Positions 1-7,909 are shown, counted from the first letter of the stretch. The stretch is 55,004 bases of DNA from Lachnospiraceae bacterium (GCA_017634975.1 JAGBMJ010000057.1:1-55004); one strand, 5' to 3'. Notes: generated by a model not told the origin, from the sequence alone. Numbers and translations are program-made.

Positions 1-2
1 CT

Positions 3-173
3 CCTCTTGATTGGGTTTGTACATCCGGCCAAAGATGCAACTCAATCGTAAAGGAAGATCCTTTTTTATGCAACTGTCAATGTGCTATGCCGCCTGATCA
101 GCGGTATGGGCATCACATAGAATTTGTGATTGACCCAAAAAAATTAAGGGGTGGAAGTAATAAATGTATTTGA
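3..173 (+). CDS. C-terminal end of an unknown Cys-rich protein (partial)
   Basis: Reading frame 3 is open from the window edge to a TGA, giving 56 residues with no start inside the window. The peptide carries five cysteines, including a CNCQC cluster, and ends in a basic stretch (IDPKKLRGGSNKCI). I do not recognise the family. Its end overlaps the beginning of the truncated toxin frame downstream. It could equally be non-coding sequence that happens to be open, because the stretch is short. Confidence 0.35.
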   Translation, partial: PLDWVCTSGQRCNSIVKEDPFLCNCQCAMPPDQRYGHHIEFVIDPKKLRGGSNKCI

Positions 174-342
174 AGTTACTATCACACCGCAGGCAGAATC
201 CCAGTTAGAAAACATCGCTCACTATATTGCATCAGAACTAAAAGATCCTGATGCTGCTGAAAACCTTGTTGATGATATCATCGATGCAGTGGAAGGATTG
301 TCCCATAACCCGGAAGAAATGGAAGGAGGAAATGAATTATGA
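151..342 (+). pseudogene. Truncated RelE/ParE-type toxin fragment
   Basis: The 63-residue frame begins like a ParE/RelE plasmid-stabilisation toxin (EVTITPQAESQLENIAHYIA, then the PDAAENLVDDI helix). It stops near residue 55, whereas the family is about 95-105 residues, so the beta-sheet core with the catalytic or target-binding residues is missing. The only in-frame start is a GTG with no spacer from the GGGG stretch. An ATG at 164 sits at a good distance from that purine-rich stretch but is one base out of frame, so an ancestral start may have been lost by a one-base deletion. Its last codons encode the ribosome binding site (AGGAGG) of the next gene. No antitoxin partner is present. A non-functional remnant is the best reading. 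Confidence 0.6.
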
Positions 343-590
343 TCACATTAGATAAGCCTATAACAGTAAATAAGTTTGATCTATATAGCCGTGGTATGCA
401 GGCTCTGTATAACATCTTAGGAACCGTTGATACTGAAGAATTCATTTTTTTAGTTAAAAGCGATCAATTCGATTACACCAAATGGCAGCGCCAGCATTTT
501 GACGCAAAAACTCCGGAACAAATAAGTGCGGAAGCAGAGGCATATGTTACAAAACACCCGTACACCGGCGACGCCTCTACCATCATTTAA
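339..590 (+). CDS. Small hypothetical protein
   Basis: This 83-aa protein starts at an ATG overlapping the stop of the preceding fragment (ATGA), with AGGAGG about 9 bases upstream, so translation is credible. It has no signal peptide or membrane segment and contains a motif with FDYTKWQRQHFD followed by a glutamate-rich helix. I do not recognise a named family. Its place beside a toxin remnant suggests a stray part of a toxin-antitoxin or mobile module, but this is inference only. Confidence 0.55.
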   Translation: MITLDKPITVNKFDLYSRGMQALYNILGTVDTEEFIFLVKSDQFDYTKWQRQHFDAKTPEQISAEAEAYVTKHPYTGDASTII

Positions 591-626
591 ATAGGATCTT
601 TCATTAACTGCATATACTTTTTTTGC

Positions 627-887
627 TCATATATCATTTTTCAAACATTCATAAATCCATCTCTGGGTATGTACTCTGTTCTTCTGCCCAATAAAGCATT
701 TACAGTATTCCGACCAGGATTCGTTCATAACCGTCATTTCGATCATATATGTCAGGCAGATTTTCTCGCAGCTTAAAACCGACTCGCGAACCCGGAAGTT
801 ATCATACAAGTACTCAAAACGGCTAGCCTTATCCGCTTCAAAAATGAAAGAGGCAAAACAAAAAAGAGCTCCCGTATCGTCAGGAGC
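627..887 (-). pseudogene. Possible remnant of an unknown gene
   Basis: The frame is open for about 86 codons up to a TGA at 888-890 and reads like coding sequence (EADKASRFEYLYDNFRVRES, then SWSEYCKCFIGQ). It has no ATG with a ribosome binding site near its beginning; the only start-like codon is a TTG at 809. Its 5' part runs through the terminator hairpin of the upstream antitoxin gene. I read it as the C-terminal end of a gene cut off when this region was rearranged. No family is recognised. Confidence 0.3.
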
Positions 888-889
888 TC
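860..889 (-). terminator. Intrinsic terminator of the higBA-like operon
   Basis: On the minus strand a GAGCTCC / GGAGCTC stem with a 10-base loop is followed by TTTTTT. It lies about 30 bases past the antitoxin stop codon. Confidence 0.8.
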
Positions 890-916
890 ACATTCTCACC
901 TTTAAGCAATTACACA

Positions 917-1249
917 TCAACCATCATTGATCTTTTCAAACCCCGGGTCGCTTATTACAAACCGATCCACAACAGTTCTGTCCTCTGACAAAAGATCCAA
1001 TACTCTTGATGCCGGTCCCATCGGAATATTTCTCCCTGACTCCCACGCTTCAACCGTTTTTTGCGACACTCCAAGCATACCTGCGAACATCGTCTGCGTC
1101 ATGTTCAACGACATGCGAAGTTTCCTGACACTCTCAGCATCATATTTCTTTACAGGCTTGATAAATATCTTCGCCTTTAATTCTTTTTTTCTTGCAGCTT
1201 CCCGAGTCTCATCTATGGAAGCCATAATCTCATCAAAGAATTCACTCAT
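917..1249 (-). CDS. HigA-like antitoxin (XRE/HTH)
   Basis: This 110-aa protein has a central helix-turn-helix of the XRE/HigA type (residues about 40-95: RKLRMSLNMTQTMFAGMLGVSQKTVEAWESGRNIP), which binds the operon's own operator. A charged N-terminal helix precedes it. It is expected to neutralise the RelE/HigB-like toxin encoded just upstream and to repress the operon with it. The start overlaps the toxin stop (ATGA), so the two are translationally coupled. The toxin-first gene order is the HigBA arrangement. Length and domain are complete. Confidence 0.85.
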   Translation of the reverse strand: MSEFFDEIMASIDETREAARKKELKAKIFIKPVKKYDAESVRKLRMSLNMTQTMFAGMLGVSQKTVEAWESGRNIPMGPASRVLDLLSEDRTVVDRFVISDPGFEKINDG

Positions 1250-1608
1250 TTCTTTTCTCCAAATAGATCTGTCTCTAATTGCTTCATCGCTTTCTTGATC
1301 CGGTTGCGTTCTTCCCTTGTCAAATTCTCCTTTTCATCTTTAGCAAACAGATTCAGGAGAAGAATACGTTCGTGCGCTTCAAAATCCACATACAGAATTC
1401 TCACGCTTCCGCTTTTTCCTCTTCCCTCAAATGCATATCGCATCTTGCGTAATCCACCCGTCTCCTGCATTACAGGTCCGATTTTCGGATTATCCAATAA
1501 CACCAGCTGTAATTCCAAAAGATCATCCTCAGTAAAGCCAAGTTCAAACCACCGTTTGTGAAATCTTGGTGATTCAATAAAGCCTCTTAAAATATCATAT
1601 TTTTCCAT
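1246..1608 (-). CDS. HigB/RelE-like toxin
   Basis: This 120-aa RelE-superfamily protein has family features: FTEDDLLELQLVLLDNPKIGPVMQETGGLRKMRY, then a basic GRGKSGSVRILYVDF strand and an ILLLNLFAKDEKENLT strand, ending in a helix rich in basic residues. Such toxins cleave mRNA at the ribosome. The gene is full length, first in a two-gene operon, and overlaps the antitoxin by 4 bases. A palindrome sits in its promoter. It should be a functional type II system, unlike the ParE fragment about 1 kb away. Confidence 0.85.
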   Translation of the reverse strand: MEKYDILRGFIESPRFHKRWFELGFTEDDLLELQLVLLDNPKIGPVMQETGGLRKMRYAFEGRGKSGSVRILYVDFEAHERILLLNLFAKDEKENLTREERNRIKKAMKQLETDLFGEKK

Positions 1609-1621
1609 CTCATCCTTTTAC

Positions 1622-1651
1622 ATTTTACCCTATTGAATAGGGTCTTGTCAA
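1622..1651 (-). promoter_or_regulatory. higBA-like promoter with operator palindrome
   Basis: On the minus strand TTGACA (1646-1651) and TAAAAT (1622-1627) are separated by 18 bases. The spacer contains a perfect inverted repeat, ACCCTATT-N-AATAGGGT (1627-1643). A HigA dimer bound there would occlude RNA polymerase, the usual autoregulation scheme for these operons. Confidence 0.8.
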
Positions 1652-1847
1652 CATTCCTATTGTTATTCTTTCCCATACAAATATTTCAAATTTATGCAAA
1701 TCATATCATAAAAACCCCAACGCTCCTCTCATTCTCTGTAACATGTTTTTTACCTTCACCATTTACCAATTCACTCAAAGAATTGCCGCTTTGAGGCAAA
1801 CTATGCCAACTCCAAAATCCCTGAAAGCACTGTAAATACTTTGTTCT

Positions 1848-1979
1848 CTACGTTTGGAAAATTCTCCGATTGGAGTATCGATGTGCTAATCCTGCATCTC
1901 TGGAAATTTTATTTTGCATGTCTTCCGGGGTAATGTCAAGGGAAATGGATAATTTGGAAACAAAGCGATACCCGAAATT
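1848..1979 (-). pseudogene. Fragment of an unknown gene
   Basis: A 43-codon open stretch reads like the C-terminus of a protein (FVSKLSISLDITPEDMQNK, then ISRDAGLAHRYSNRR) and ends in TAG. A TAG also interrupts it at 1980-1982, and there is no start codon with a ribosome binding site. The rest of 1652-2007 is A/T-rich and shows no other gene. It is probably a decayed gene end next to two other fragments. The family is unknown. Confidence 0.3.
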
Positions 1980-2007
1980 CTATCCACAGCGGGCGACCGT
2001 TTTTCGA

Positions 2008-2421
2008 TCACGCATGCATCGACAGATCATACCAATCTGCAATCTCGCTTACCACCCATTCCAGGCCACGGCGTCGCTCGATGACGATCGAGCCATCCAG
2101 ATCTCCGGTGGAAGCTTCCGGATTTACTTTTTCTTCATTGATCGCCCAGTTATATCGCACATACAGATCCAGCATATCCAGAATCTCTTCCTTGGATCGC
2201 AGCTTACTCTTTTGCACCAGATCCTCTACCGAATCACAGCTTTTCGCGATCTCGATTGCCTTCTCGCAGTCACATACATTGCCTGCATCACGGATATCAT
2301 CCACCAGACCAAGACACCAGCAAAGTGCCCAGTATGCCTCATAGGCCCAATCCATATCGATGGCATCCTGCATGGAATAAGTACCATGGGCAGAACAGAT
2401 CAACGAAGCCTGGCAGGACAC
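2008..2421 (-). pseudogene. DUF4272 protein, N-terminally truncated
   Basis: The C-terminal two thirds match the DUF4272 pattern: a Trp/Cys-rich segment (AYWALCWCLGLVDDI), then RSKEEILDMLDLYVRYNWAI, and the closing ERRRGLEWVV..DWYDLS. Family members are usually over 200 residues; here about 125 remain. The first 14 codons are not DUF4272: they are read antisense to the tail of another gene fragment that begins at about 2381. The breakpoint is therefore near 2385. No ribosome binding site precedes the first ATG. Confidence 0.6.
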
Positions 2422-2557
2422 AGGGTATGTCCTGATCGGATTTGATATTGACAGCGACAGCTATGTGACTTTTGTATGCACTAAGGAAGTATTCACCAGA
2501 CTATCCGAAGCCGCAAAGACGGTCTGGCACCGGGTCGCGCTGCTGCAGGATCTGTAA
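2381..2557 (+). pseudogene. DUF6630-like C-terminal fragment
   Basis: A + strand stretch of 58 codons ending in TAA encodes WAEQINEAWQDTGYVLIGFDI followed by DSDSYVTFV, a pattern typical of DUF6630 C-termini (a Gly/Met-Asp-Ile-Asp-Ser-Asp-Ser-Tyr strand). It has no start codon and is preceded by an in-frame TAA. It is joined head to head with the truncated DUF4272 gene. The family name is from memory of the motif and is moderately certain. Confidence 0.5.
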
Positions 2558-2570
2558 ACCGCAAAAACGA

Positions 2571-2614
2571 GCCTGGGGTACGATTCCTGCTGCAACAAGA
2601 ACCGTACCCCAGGC
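2571..2614. terminator. Bidirectional terminator
   Basis: A perfect 12-bp stem, GCCTGGGGTACG / CGTACCCCAGGC with a 20-base loop, is flanked by TTTT on the + side and by TCGTTTTTG on the minus side. It ends the sigma/VWA operon and closes the gene-fragment region. Confidence 0.85.
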
Positions 2615-2638
2615 TTTTCATGCTCTGTTTTTCCCGAC

Positions 2639-4381
2639 TCAATCTGTCACTTTTTCAACCAGTTCCTTGAACTCCCGGCGGTATTCATCATCCAATTGGA
2701 GATCATTCAAAGTTTCCAGTACGTGATCATAGCTTGCGTCGCCTTTATACTCGCTATCGTTAAGAAGCATCGAAAACTCAGCCACTGCAGCAGCGAAGCG
2801 GAAATCATTCCCTGTTCCGTCGGTCAAATACTCTGCTCCGATCGGATACTCCAGCAGCTTGGAATCCCCTTCCCCCGGATCTTTGTAACGGATCGCCAGT
2901 GTCATCCACTCATTGCTGCCCATTGCTTCCGCTGTCAGCCCTGTCGTCTGATACCGAAGTCCGACGTCCGCGTCGTCCTCCTCTCCGGCCGGTACCAGTT
3001 CATACAAAACCGTCACACTGTGACCTGCGCCAACCTCACCGGCATCCTTCGTATCATCTTCAAAATCTTCCGTATTTAACCGACGATTATCGTAACCGAT
3101 CAAACGATACTCCGATACATAAACCGGATTGAACTCCATCTGCAGCTTTACATCATCCGCTACCGTAACCATATTGGCGCCCAGTTCCTCAACCAGCACT
3201 TTTTTGGCTTCCTGCAGGGAATCGATGTATGCGTAATTACCATTTCCATCATCTGCCAGAGTCTCCATACGGGCATCGCTGTAATTACCCATTCCAAACC
3301 CTAATACCGACAGATAGATGCCGCTTTCCTTTTTCTCCTGAATCAGTTCACTCAGGGCACTCTCGCTGGTAATTCCCACATTCCAATCTCCGTCAGACGC
3401 CAGGATCACACGATTGTTGCCGTTTACAATGAAATTCTTCTCGGCTGCCTGATATGCCATTTCGATCGCAGAACTGCCATTGGTAGATCCGCCCGCCTGA
3501 AGATTATCCAGAGCATCCAGGATCTTTTCTTTATCATCGCCGGATACCCCATCCAGTATGGTGGCCGTTCCGCCCGCATACGTCACGATGGAAACTCGGT
3601 CCTTCTGTCCCAGCTCATCCACCAGCAAGCCGAAGGACTGCTTTAACAGCGGCAGCTTGTTCTCTTCAGCCATGGATCCGCTGATATCAATCAGAAACAC
3701 GATATTGCTGTCTCCTGCCTCGGAAAAATCCACCTCTTCCGTCTGCAGTCCAAGCTGCAGCAACAAATGTTCCTCATTCCACGGACAATCAGCGATCACA
3801 GCATTCACCCCAAACGGTTCCCCCTCTTTCGGGCCATCATAACTGTAACGGAAATAGTTGACCATTTCCTCGGTGCGCACTGCGCCATCCGGTATATATG
3901 CTGGGCTGTAGCCCTCGTTGATCATCCGACGTACATTAGCATAGGATGCAGTATCTACATCCGCCGAGAAAGTGGATAGCGGACTCCTGATCACGTTTGC
4001 AAATCCGCTTTCCTTAACAGCGTTATATTCTTCTGTATTATAGTCCGCTGCCACAGAGTTCATTACAGATGGTCCTGCATAGAAATTTGCCGCCCCGGTG
4101 TTCGCTACAATCTCCGGATCCATCATTGTCAACAAAGTCGAAGTGTGCATTCCATCAACCGCCTGCGTATCCGAAGATACCCGGGATCTTTCCATCCACC
4201 GGATACCGTAATGTCCGCAAAGACCACCTCCGGCGATCAGAAAGGCCGCCAATACCCCTGCCCTCCGGATAGCAACCTCCCGGGTATGCTTGCGTGCTCT
4301 GCACTTTTTGTAAAGTTCCTCTTCCAGCCCTTCCGGCTTGGCAATCCCGGAAAGCAGTTTTTCGTTTAATTCATTCTTCAT
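2639..4381 (-). CDS. VWA-domain protein, YfbK type, with sigma-linked N-terminus
   Basis: This 580-aa protein has a short cytoplasmic N-terminus, one membrane segment (about residues 40-60) and a YfbK-like extracellular part: a VWA_N-like region (TEEMVNYFRYSYDGP), a von Willebrand A domain with an intact metal site (DISGSMAEENK, then Thr and DGDWNVG), and a DUF3520-type C-terminus. The gene overlaps the end of an ECF sigma factor by 11 bases. Together these suggest that the N-terminus acts as, or replaced, an anti-sigma factor and that the VWA part senses a surface ligand. That role is inferred from layout; the domain calls are firm. Confidence 0.8.
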   Translation of the reverse strand: MKNELNEKLLSGIAKPEGLEEELYKKCRARKHTREVAIRRAGVLAAFLIAGGGLCGHYGIRWMERSRVSSDTQAVDGMHTSTLLTMMDPEIVANTGAANFYAGPSVMNSVAADYNTEEYNAVKESGFANVIRSPLSTFSADVDTASYANVRRMINEGYSPAYIPDGAVRTEEMVNYFRYSYDGPKEGEPFGVNAVIADCPWNEEHLLLQLGLQTEEVDFSEAGDSNIVFLIDISGSMAEENKLPLLKQSFGLLVDELGQKDRVSIVTYAGGTATILDGVSGDDKEKILDALDNLQAGGSTNGSSAIEMAYQAAEKNFIVNGNNRVILASDGDWNVGITSESALSELIQEKKESGIYLSVLGFGMGNYSDARMETLADDGNGNYAYIDSLQEAKKVLVEELGANMVTVADDVKLQMEFNPVYVSEYRLIGYDNRRLNTEDFEDDTKDAGEVGAGHSVTVLYELVPAGEEDDADVGLRYQTTGLTAEAMGSNEWMTLAIRYKDPGEGDSKLLEYPIGAEYLTDGTGNDFRFAAAVAEFSMLLNDSEYKGDASYDHVLETLNDLQLDDEYRREFKELVEKVTD

Positions 4382-4871
4382 ATGTCACCTCTCCTATGTA
4401 CCCGATTTTCAGTTCCTGACGTGCCCTTTGCATCCTTTTCTTTACGGCAGCCTGCGTGATCTTCAGGATCACGGCGATCTCCTCCACGGAATATCCTTCA
4501 ATATAATAGAGGATCACCACCGATTTCATCTTGTAATCCAGGTTCCAGATCAGCGCCAGCAGATCCGCTTCATCATTGCGTAATCCGCTTGTAAGAAGAT
4601 GCGTCTCTTCCATCTCTTCCCAGGATACATTTGCGTGCTTTTTATGGAACCGCAGAAACTCCCTGCACTTATTCTGTGATACCTTGATCAGCCACGCTTT
4701 CCTGTGTTCATCGCTGTAAAAGGTCGGTTTTTTGATATAGAATGTCAGAAACGTTTCCTGCAGTACGTCTTTGGTATCCTGTTCATTTTTCAGGATCAGG
4801 AAACAGATCTTGTACAGCATGCTGCTGTATTGTCCGATCACTTTTTCCAGTTCATCATTTTTTCCACTCAT
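4371..4871 (-). CDS. ECF-family RNA polymerase sigma factor
   Basis: This 166-aa protein has sigma region 2 (residues about 10-80: IGQYSSMLYKICFLILKNEQDTKDVLQETFLTFY) and region 4 (about 105-160: YYIEGYSVEEIAVILKITQAAVKKRMQRAR). It recruits RNA polymerase to a small stress- or surface-signal regulon. It is the first gene of a two-gene operon with a VWA membrane protein, the usual place of a cognate anti-sigma gene. GGAGAACGG precedes the ATG. Confidence 0.9.
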   Translation of the reverse strand: MSGKNDELEKVIGQYSSMLYKICFLILKNEQDTKDVLQETFLTFYIKKPTFYSDEHRKAWLIKVSQNKCREFLRFHKKHANVSWEEMEETHLLTSGLRNDEADLLALIWNLDYKMKSVVILYYIEGYSVEEIAVILKITQAAVKKRMQRARQELKIGYIGEVTYEE

Positions 4872-4993
4872 TCCGTTCTCCTTACCCGCTTATATAAAAA
4901 CCCGATATTCGCAAGCTCACCCTCGCGCTGTTCTCTAAAAGGCCTTTCACTATATATATGCACGGGTATCCCAAAAGGTGACATTGATATTGA

Positions 4994-5035
4994 TAAAAAA
5001 CTGCATCCTTTGAGAAATCTCCTAAAAGATGCAGT
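4994..5035 (-). terminator. Terminator of the radical SAM gene
   Basis: The minus strand forms ACTGCATC / GATGCAGT with extra pairing in the loop, followed by TTTTTTAT, about 12 bases past the stop codon. Confidence 0.8.
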
Positions 5036-5046
5036 CTCGTCTTCAT

Positions 5047-5889
5047 TCAACAATTTCCTGTATAAACATACTTCAGATGCTTCGCTGCCGTCTCCGCCAA
5101 AGCATAAACACGATCCACATCCGTAGGCGGCCTGTCCTGCATATGATACCGCGGAAAAAAGCGGGATACATGAAGCGGGATCTCTTTTCCCTCCGGAAGC
5201 GAAGCAATCCAGGCAGCCATAGCATCCATTTCCTCCGGATCGTCATTTTCTCCCGGGATGATCAGACATGTAAGTTCGATATGCGCAAAGCTGTGGGCGC
5301 ATTCGATAAAGTCCATAACCATCCTGCGATCCCCGCCGATCAGTTCTTTATAGAAGCGGTCCGAAAATGCCTTCAGGTCGATGTTCATCGCATCGATCTT
5401 TCCGCGCAGCCGCTCGCATATCTCTGCCGTTGCCAGCCCTCCGGTTACCAGCACTGTCTTTAAACCGTGCCGGTGCAGATCCTCCGCGCAATCCAGAACA
5501 TATTCCAGGCCCACCAGAGGTTCATTATAGGTAAATGCCACGCCGATGTTGCCTTCCGGGACAAATCGCTCTGCCAGTGCGGTCAGTTCCGCAGGCCTGA
5601 TATACCTTGCCATCTGCTGTAATCCCTGCAGATCTTCCGGGTGGGAGATCTCGTGATTTTGGCAGAACGGGCAGGACAGATTGCAGCCATAGCTGCCGAC
5701 AGATAAAATACGGCTCCCCGGATGAAACCGCTGCAACGGCTTTTTTTCGATGGGATCCAGGGCAATGGAGGTCACCCAGCCGTAGTTGTCCGCAACGACC
5801 GCTCCGTCCCTGCATACCCTTGCCAGGCAGCGTCCTCTTTGTCCCTCTTTCAGTTCACAACGGTGAATACACAGCCCGCATCCTGCCAT
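5047..5889 (-). CDS. AmmeMemoRadiSam-type radical SAM enzyme
   Basis: This 280-aa radical SAM protein resembles AmrS and PflA-like activases. An N-terminal Cys set (C4, C7, C11, C21) precedes DPIEKKPLQRFHPGS and the CxxxCxxC cluster motif (C69, C73, C76 in YGCNLSCPFCQ) that binds the 4Fe-4S cluster and SAM. The C-terminal LTCLIIPGENDDPEEM and RFFPRYHMQDRPPT blocks match AmrS. The family is usually about 330 aa, so this is a short form. The AMMECR1 and Memo partners are not in the window. The substrate is unknown. AAAGGAAATAACGG precedes the ATG. A 3' fragment of a second copy lies at about 8.05 kb. Confidence 0.8.
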   Translation of the reverse strand: MAGCGLCIHRCELKEGQRGRCLARVCRDGAVVADNYGWVTSIALDPIEKKPLQRFHPGSRILSVGSYGCNLSCPFCQNHEISHPEDLQGLQQMARYIRPAELTALAERFVPEGNIGVAFTYNEPLVGLEYVLDCAEDLHRHGLKTVLVTGGLATAEICERLRGKIDAMNIDLKAFSDRFYKELIGGDRRMVMDFIECAHSFAHIELTCLIIPGENDDPEEMDAMAAWIASLPEGKEIPLHVSRFFPRYHMQDRPPTDVDRVYALAETAAKHLKYVYTGNC

Positions 5890-5962
5890 CCGTTATTTCC
5901 TTTCTTTTGCTCCCGGGTTCCGACTTCCGCTTAGCCTTCCTCTTTTCCGTTACCAAAAGCCA

Positions 5963-6529
5963 TCACAGGAACGAGAGCTGTTCATTCTCGATCTTCACAT
6001 CCAGCGCCGGTGGCTCTGCTTTCAGCAGCGCTCTGTAGTCCTCCGAAAACCAGCCTTCGATCTCCCCATCCGGAATGATCAGGGGCATACGATCGTGGAT
6101 CCTGCACATCTCACCTTCCGCCAGTCTGGTAATGATCACAAAGCGCTCTGTTCCGGACCGCAGGCTGTAGATTCCCGCAAAATAGATCACATCCCGTTCC
6201 GGCACGCAGATTTCCGCCTTTTGTTTTCTCCGGTCCCATTCGTAGAATCCGCTGGCCGGGATCAGGCAGCGACGGTGCAGAGTATCCTCACAGAACATGG
6301 GCTTTTCCAGCAGTGTCTCCGCTCTGGCGTTGATCACAAGACCTCCCTGCTCCTTCGCAGGATACCCCCAATTGCAGAAGCTTGACTCGATCCTATCCCT
6401 GCCTCTGCGGAGGATCAATGCCTGCTCCGAAGGATGGACATCCCCGATCAGCCGCCAACTGTCCGCCGCGATCATAAAGGCCGGAAGCCCCTCATACATC
6501 TTATGTTTTATGTAATATCTGCCACACAT
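5963..6529 (-). CDS. SRAP (HMCES/YedK) abasic-site shielding protein
   Basis: This is an SOS-response-associated peptidase family protein. It forms a thiazolidine link through its N-terminal Cys to abasic sites in single-stranded DNA. All the key residues are visible: Cys2 (MCGRYY), Asn/Arg/Glu in INARAET, Glu in SGFYEW and His in IHDRMPLI. The start is set at the ATG that makes Cys residue 2; a GTG two codons upstream would bury this Cys and is rejected. The protein is 188 aa, slightly short for the family. It sits between a small membrane protein gene and the radical SAM gene on the same strand. Confidence 0.9.
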   Translation of the reverse strand: MCGRYYIKHKMYEGLPAFMIAADSWRLIGDVHPSEQALILRRGRDRIESSFCNWGYPAKEQGGLVINARAETLLEKPMFCEDTLHRRCLIPASGFYEWDRRKQKAEICVPERDVIYFAGIYSLRSGTERFVIITRLAEGEMCRIHDRMPLIIPDGEIEGWFSEDYRALLKAEPPALDVKIENEQLSFL

Positions 6530-6568
6530 GATCACTTATCTGCTTACTGCGTATGCACGGTAAAAATC

Positions 6569-6706
6569 TTACCGGTTCTGATTCTCGCCAACGCTTTCAT
6601 CTTTCTGCCGGAAGTACTCCTTCATTTTTTCCCGGTTTCTGCGTTTCAGTTTTATCGTGCCCACACCGATGGCAATCACAACAATGATAAAGAGTAAAAA
6701 TCCCAT
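6569..6706 (-). CDS. 45-aa single-pass membrane protein
   Basis: A short frame with a good ribosome binding site (CGGAGATGATC before ATG) encodes a hydrophobic segment (LLFIIVVIAIGVGTI) followed by a very basic, then acidic tail (KLKRRNREKMKEYFRQK). It is probably a small inner-membrane protein with a cytoplasmic tail. It is the first of three genes on this strand with the SRAP and radical SAM genes. The basic segment recurs, fused to the radical SAM tail, in a relic at about 8.1 kb, which supports its being a real gene of this cluster. Confidence 0.6.
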   Translation of the reverse strand: MGFLLFIIVVIAIGVGTIKLKRRNREKMKEYFRQKDESVGENQNR

Positions 6707-6790
6707 CTGATCATCTCCGTTTTCTTAATATTTTCACATCTATCCTACCATGAACACTGCTGATTTTCAATGAAACAGGAGATTCAAAAA

Positions 6791-6838
6791 ACCACGAGGT
6801 CCGTCCCCGTGGTTCTATATCATTATTATTTGATATAG
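6791..6838 (-). terminator. Tandem hairpins, distal terminator
   Basis: ACCACG..CGTGGT (6791-6813) is followed on the minus strand by TTTTTTGAA. Next to it CTATATCA / TGATATAG (6815-6838) forms a perfect 8-bp stem. It is a second barrier downstream of the dehydrogenase gene. Confidence 0.6.
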
Positions 6839-6877
6839 CAGATATCAAATCTTGTTATGTCCGAAAATAAAGCAAAA

Positions 6878-6901
6878 GAGGATTCCGCGAACGGAACCCT
6901 C
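6878..6901 (-). terminator. Terminator of the 3-hydroxyacyl-CoA dehydrogenase gene
   Basis: The minus-strand stem GAGGGTTCCG / CGGAATCCTC has a tight TTCG tetraloop and is followed by TTTTGCTTT. Confidence 0.8.
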
Positions 6902-6943
6902 TTATGCATCCCCGGAGGGGTGCCTTGCATTGCCTTTTCTCTA

Positions 6944-7909
6944 TCACTTCTTGTAATCGTAGAAGCCCTTCCCGGCATTGACTCCGGTCTCTCCCTTGTC
7001 GATCTTTTCTTTCAACATTGTGCAGATCCGGTTCTCCAGCGAGCCTTCCACCTTGGCTTCCGGCTTCATAATGTGAATATTGTATGCCGTTTCCAGACCT
7101 ACGATATCCAGGATCTGGAACGGCCCCGCAGGCGCTCCCGTCGCCAGTTTCCAGGTCAGATCGATCGTCGCCGGATCCGATACTTCATTTGCCCAGAGCG
7201 CCTGTGCCGCGCTTAAGAAAGGAACCAGCATTGAATTCAGGATGTATCCGGGCTGTTCTTTATGCAGTTTCAGCGGAACCATATTGATCTCTGTAGCAAA
7301 AGCGACCACTTTCTCGTAGATCGCCGGATCGGTACCGGGATGCCCCATGACTTCTGCCGTGTTGTTTTTCCAGATCGTATTGGCAAAATGAAGCGCCAGA
7401 TATTTTTCCGGTCTTCCGGTATGCTCTGCAAATCTGCTGGGAAGCATCGTGGAAGAATTGGTAACGAGTATCGTCTTTTCCGGCAGGAGATCCTTCATCT
7501 GCTCGTACACAGCGATCTTCGCATCCGGATCTTCCGACATGGACTCGATCACGATATCGGCATCCGCAACTGCCTTTGCCATATCCAGTTCAATGCTGAT
7601 ATTATTTTTAAGATTCTCACTGCCGGTCTTCAGCAGTTCATCAATCTTCTCTTCCGTGATCCCGTCCCAGCTGCGGATCATACCTCTTGGGTACAACATC
7701 TTCCCCACCGGATTCGGGATCAAAGCCTTGGCCCCTTCCAGATCCTGCAGCATCAGTTTTGAATATCTCTCGATCTTGGGCGTTGTTCTACCGATCGATC
7801 CCTCACTTCTCAACCAGAAGGTCACTTTGTGTCCTGTGTACGCACACATCAGACCGATCTGCGTTCCGAGTACGCCGCCACCTGCTACCACTACATTTTT
7901 CAATTCCAT
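6944..7909 (-). CDS. 3-hydroxyacyl-CoA dehydrogenase family protein
   Basis: This 321-aa protein has an N-terminal Rossmann fold (GGGVLGTQIG, residues about 10-19) that binds NAD(H), the central LVTNSSTMLPS block, a His in ALHFANTIWKN, and the C-terminal 3HCDH domain ending AGKGFYDYKK. It oxidises a 3-hydroxyacyl-CoA or a related hydroxyacid. It is diverged from the butyrate-operon Hbd in this window: the usual HFFNPV motif is HFANTIW and the fold carries a roughly 30-aa insertion after beta-2. A different substrate, possibly not a CoA ester, is likely. It has its own promoter and terminator and is monocistronic. Confidence 0.8.
   Translation of the reverse strand: MELKNVVVAGGGVLGTQIGLMCAYTGHKVTFWLRSEGSIGRTTPKIERYSKLMLQDLEGAKALIPNPVGKMLYPRGMIRSWDGITEEKIDELLKTGSENLKNNISIELDMAKAVADADIVIESMSEDPDAKIAVYEQMKDLLPEKTILVTNSSTMLPSRFAEHTGRPEKYLALHFANTIWKNNTAEVMGHPGTDPAIYEKVVAFATEINMVPLKLHKEQPGYILNSMLVPFLSAAQALWANEVSDPATIDLTWKLATGAPAGPFQILDIVGLETAYNIHIMKPEAKVEGSLENRICTMLKEKIDKGETGVNAGKGFYDYKK

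Noticed and set aside
1870-2445. 191-codon + strand frame
   Set aside because: Antisense to the DUF4272 fragment and its neighbour; low-complexity shadow without a ribosome binding site.
4868-5053. 61-codon minus-strand frame before the sigma factor gene
   Set aside because: It runs through the terminator hairpin of the radical SAM gene and has no ribosome binding site.
6944-7909. Calling this gene a second hbd of the butyrate pathway
   Set aside because: Its NAD fold has an insertion and its HFFNP motif is altered; it is far from the operon with its own signals, so the substrate is left open.
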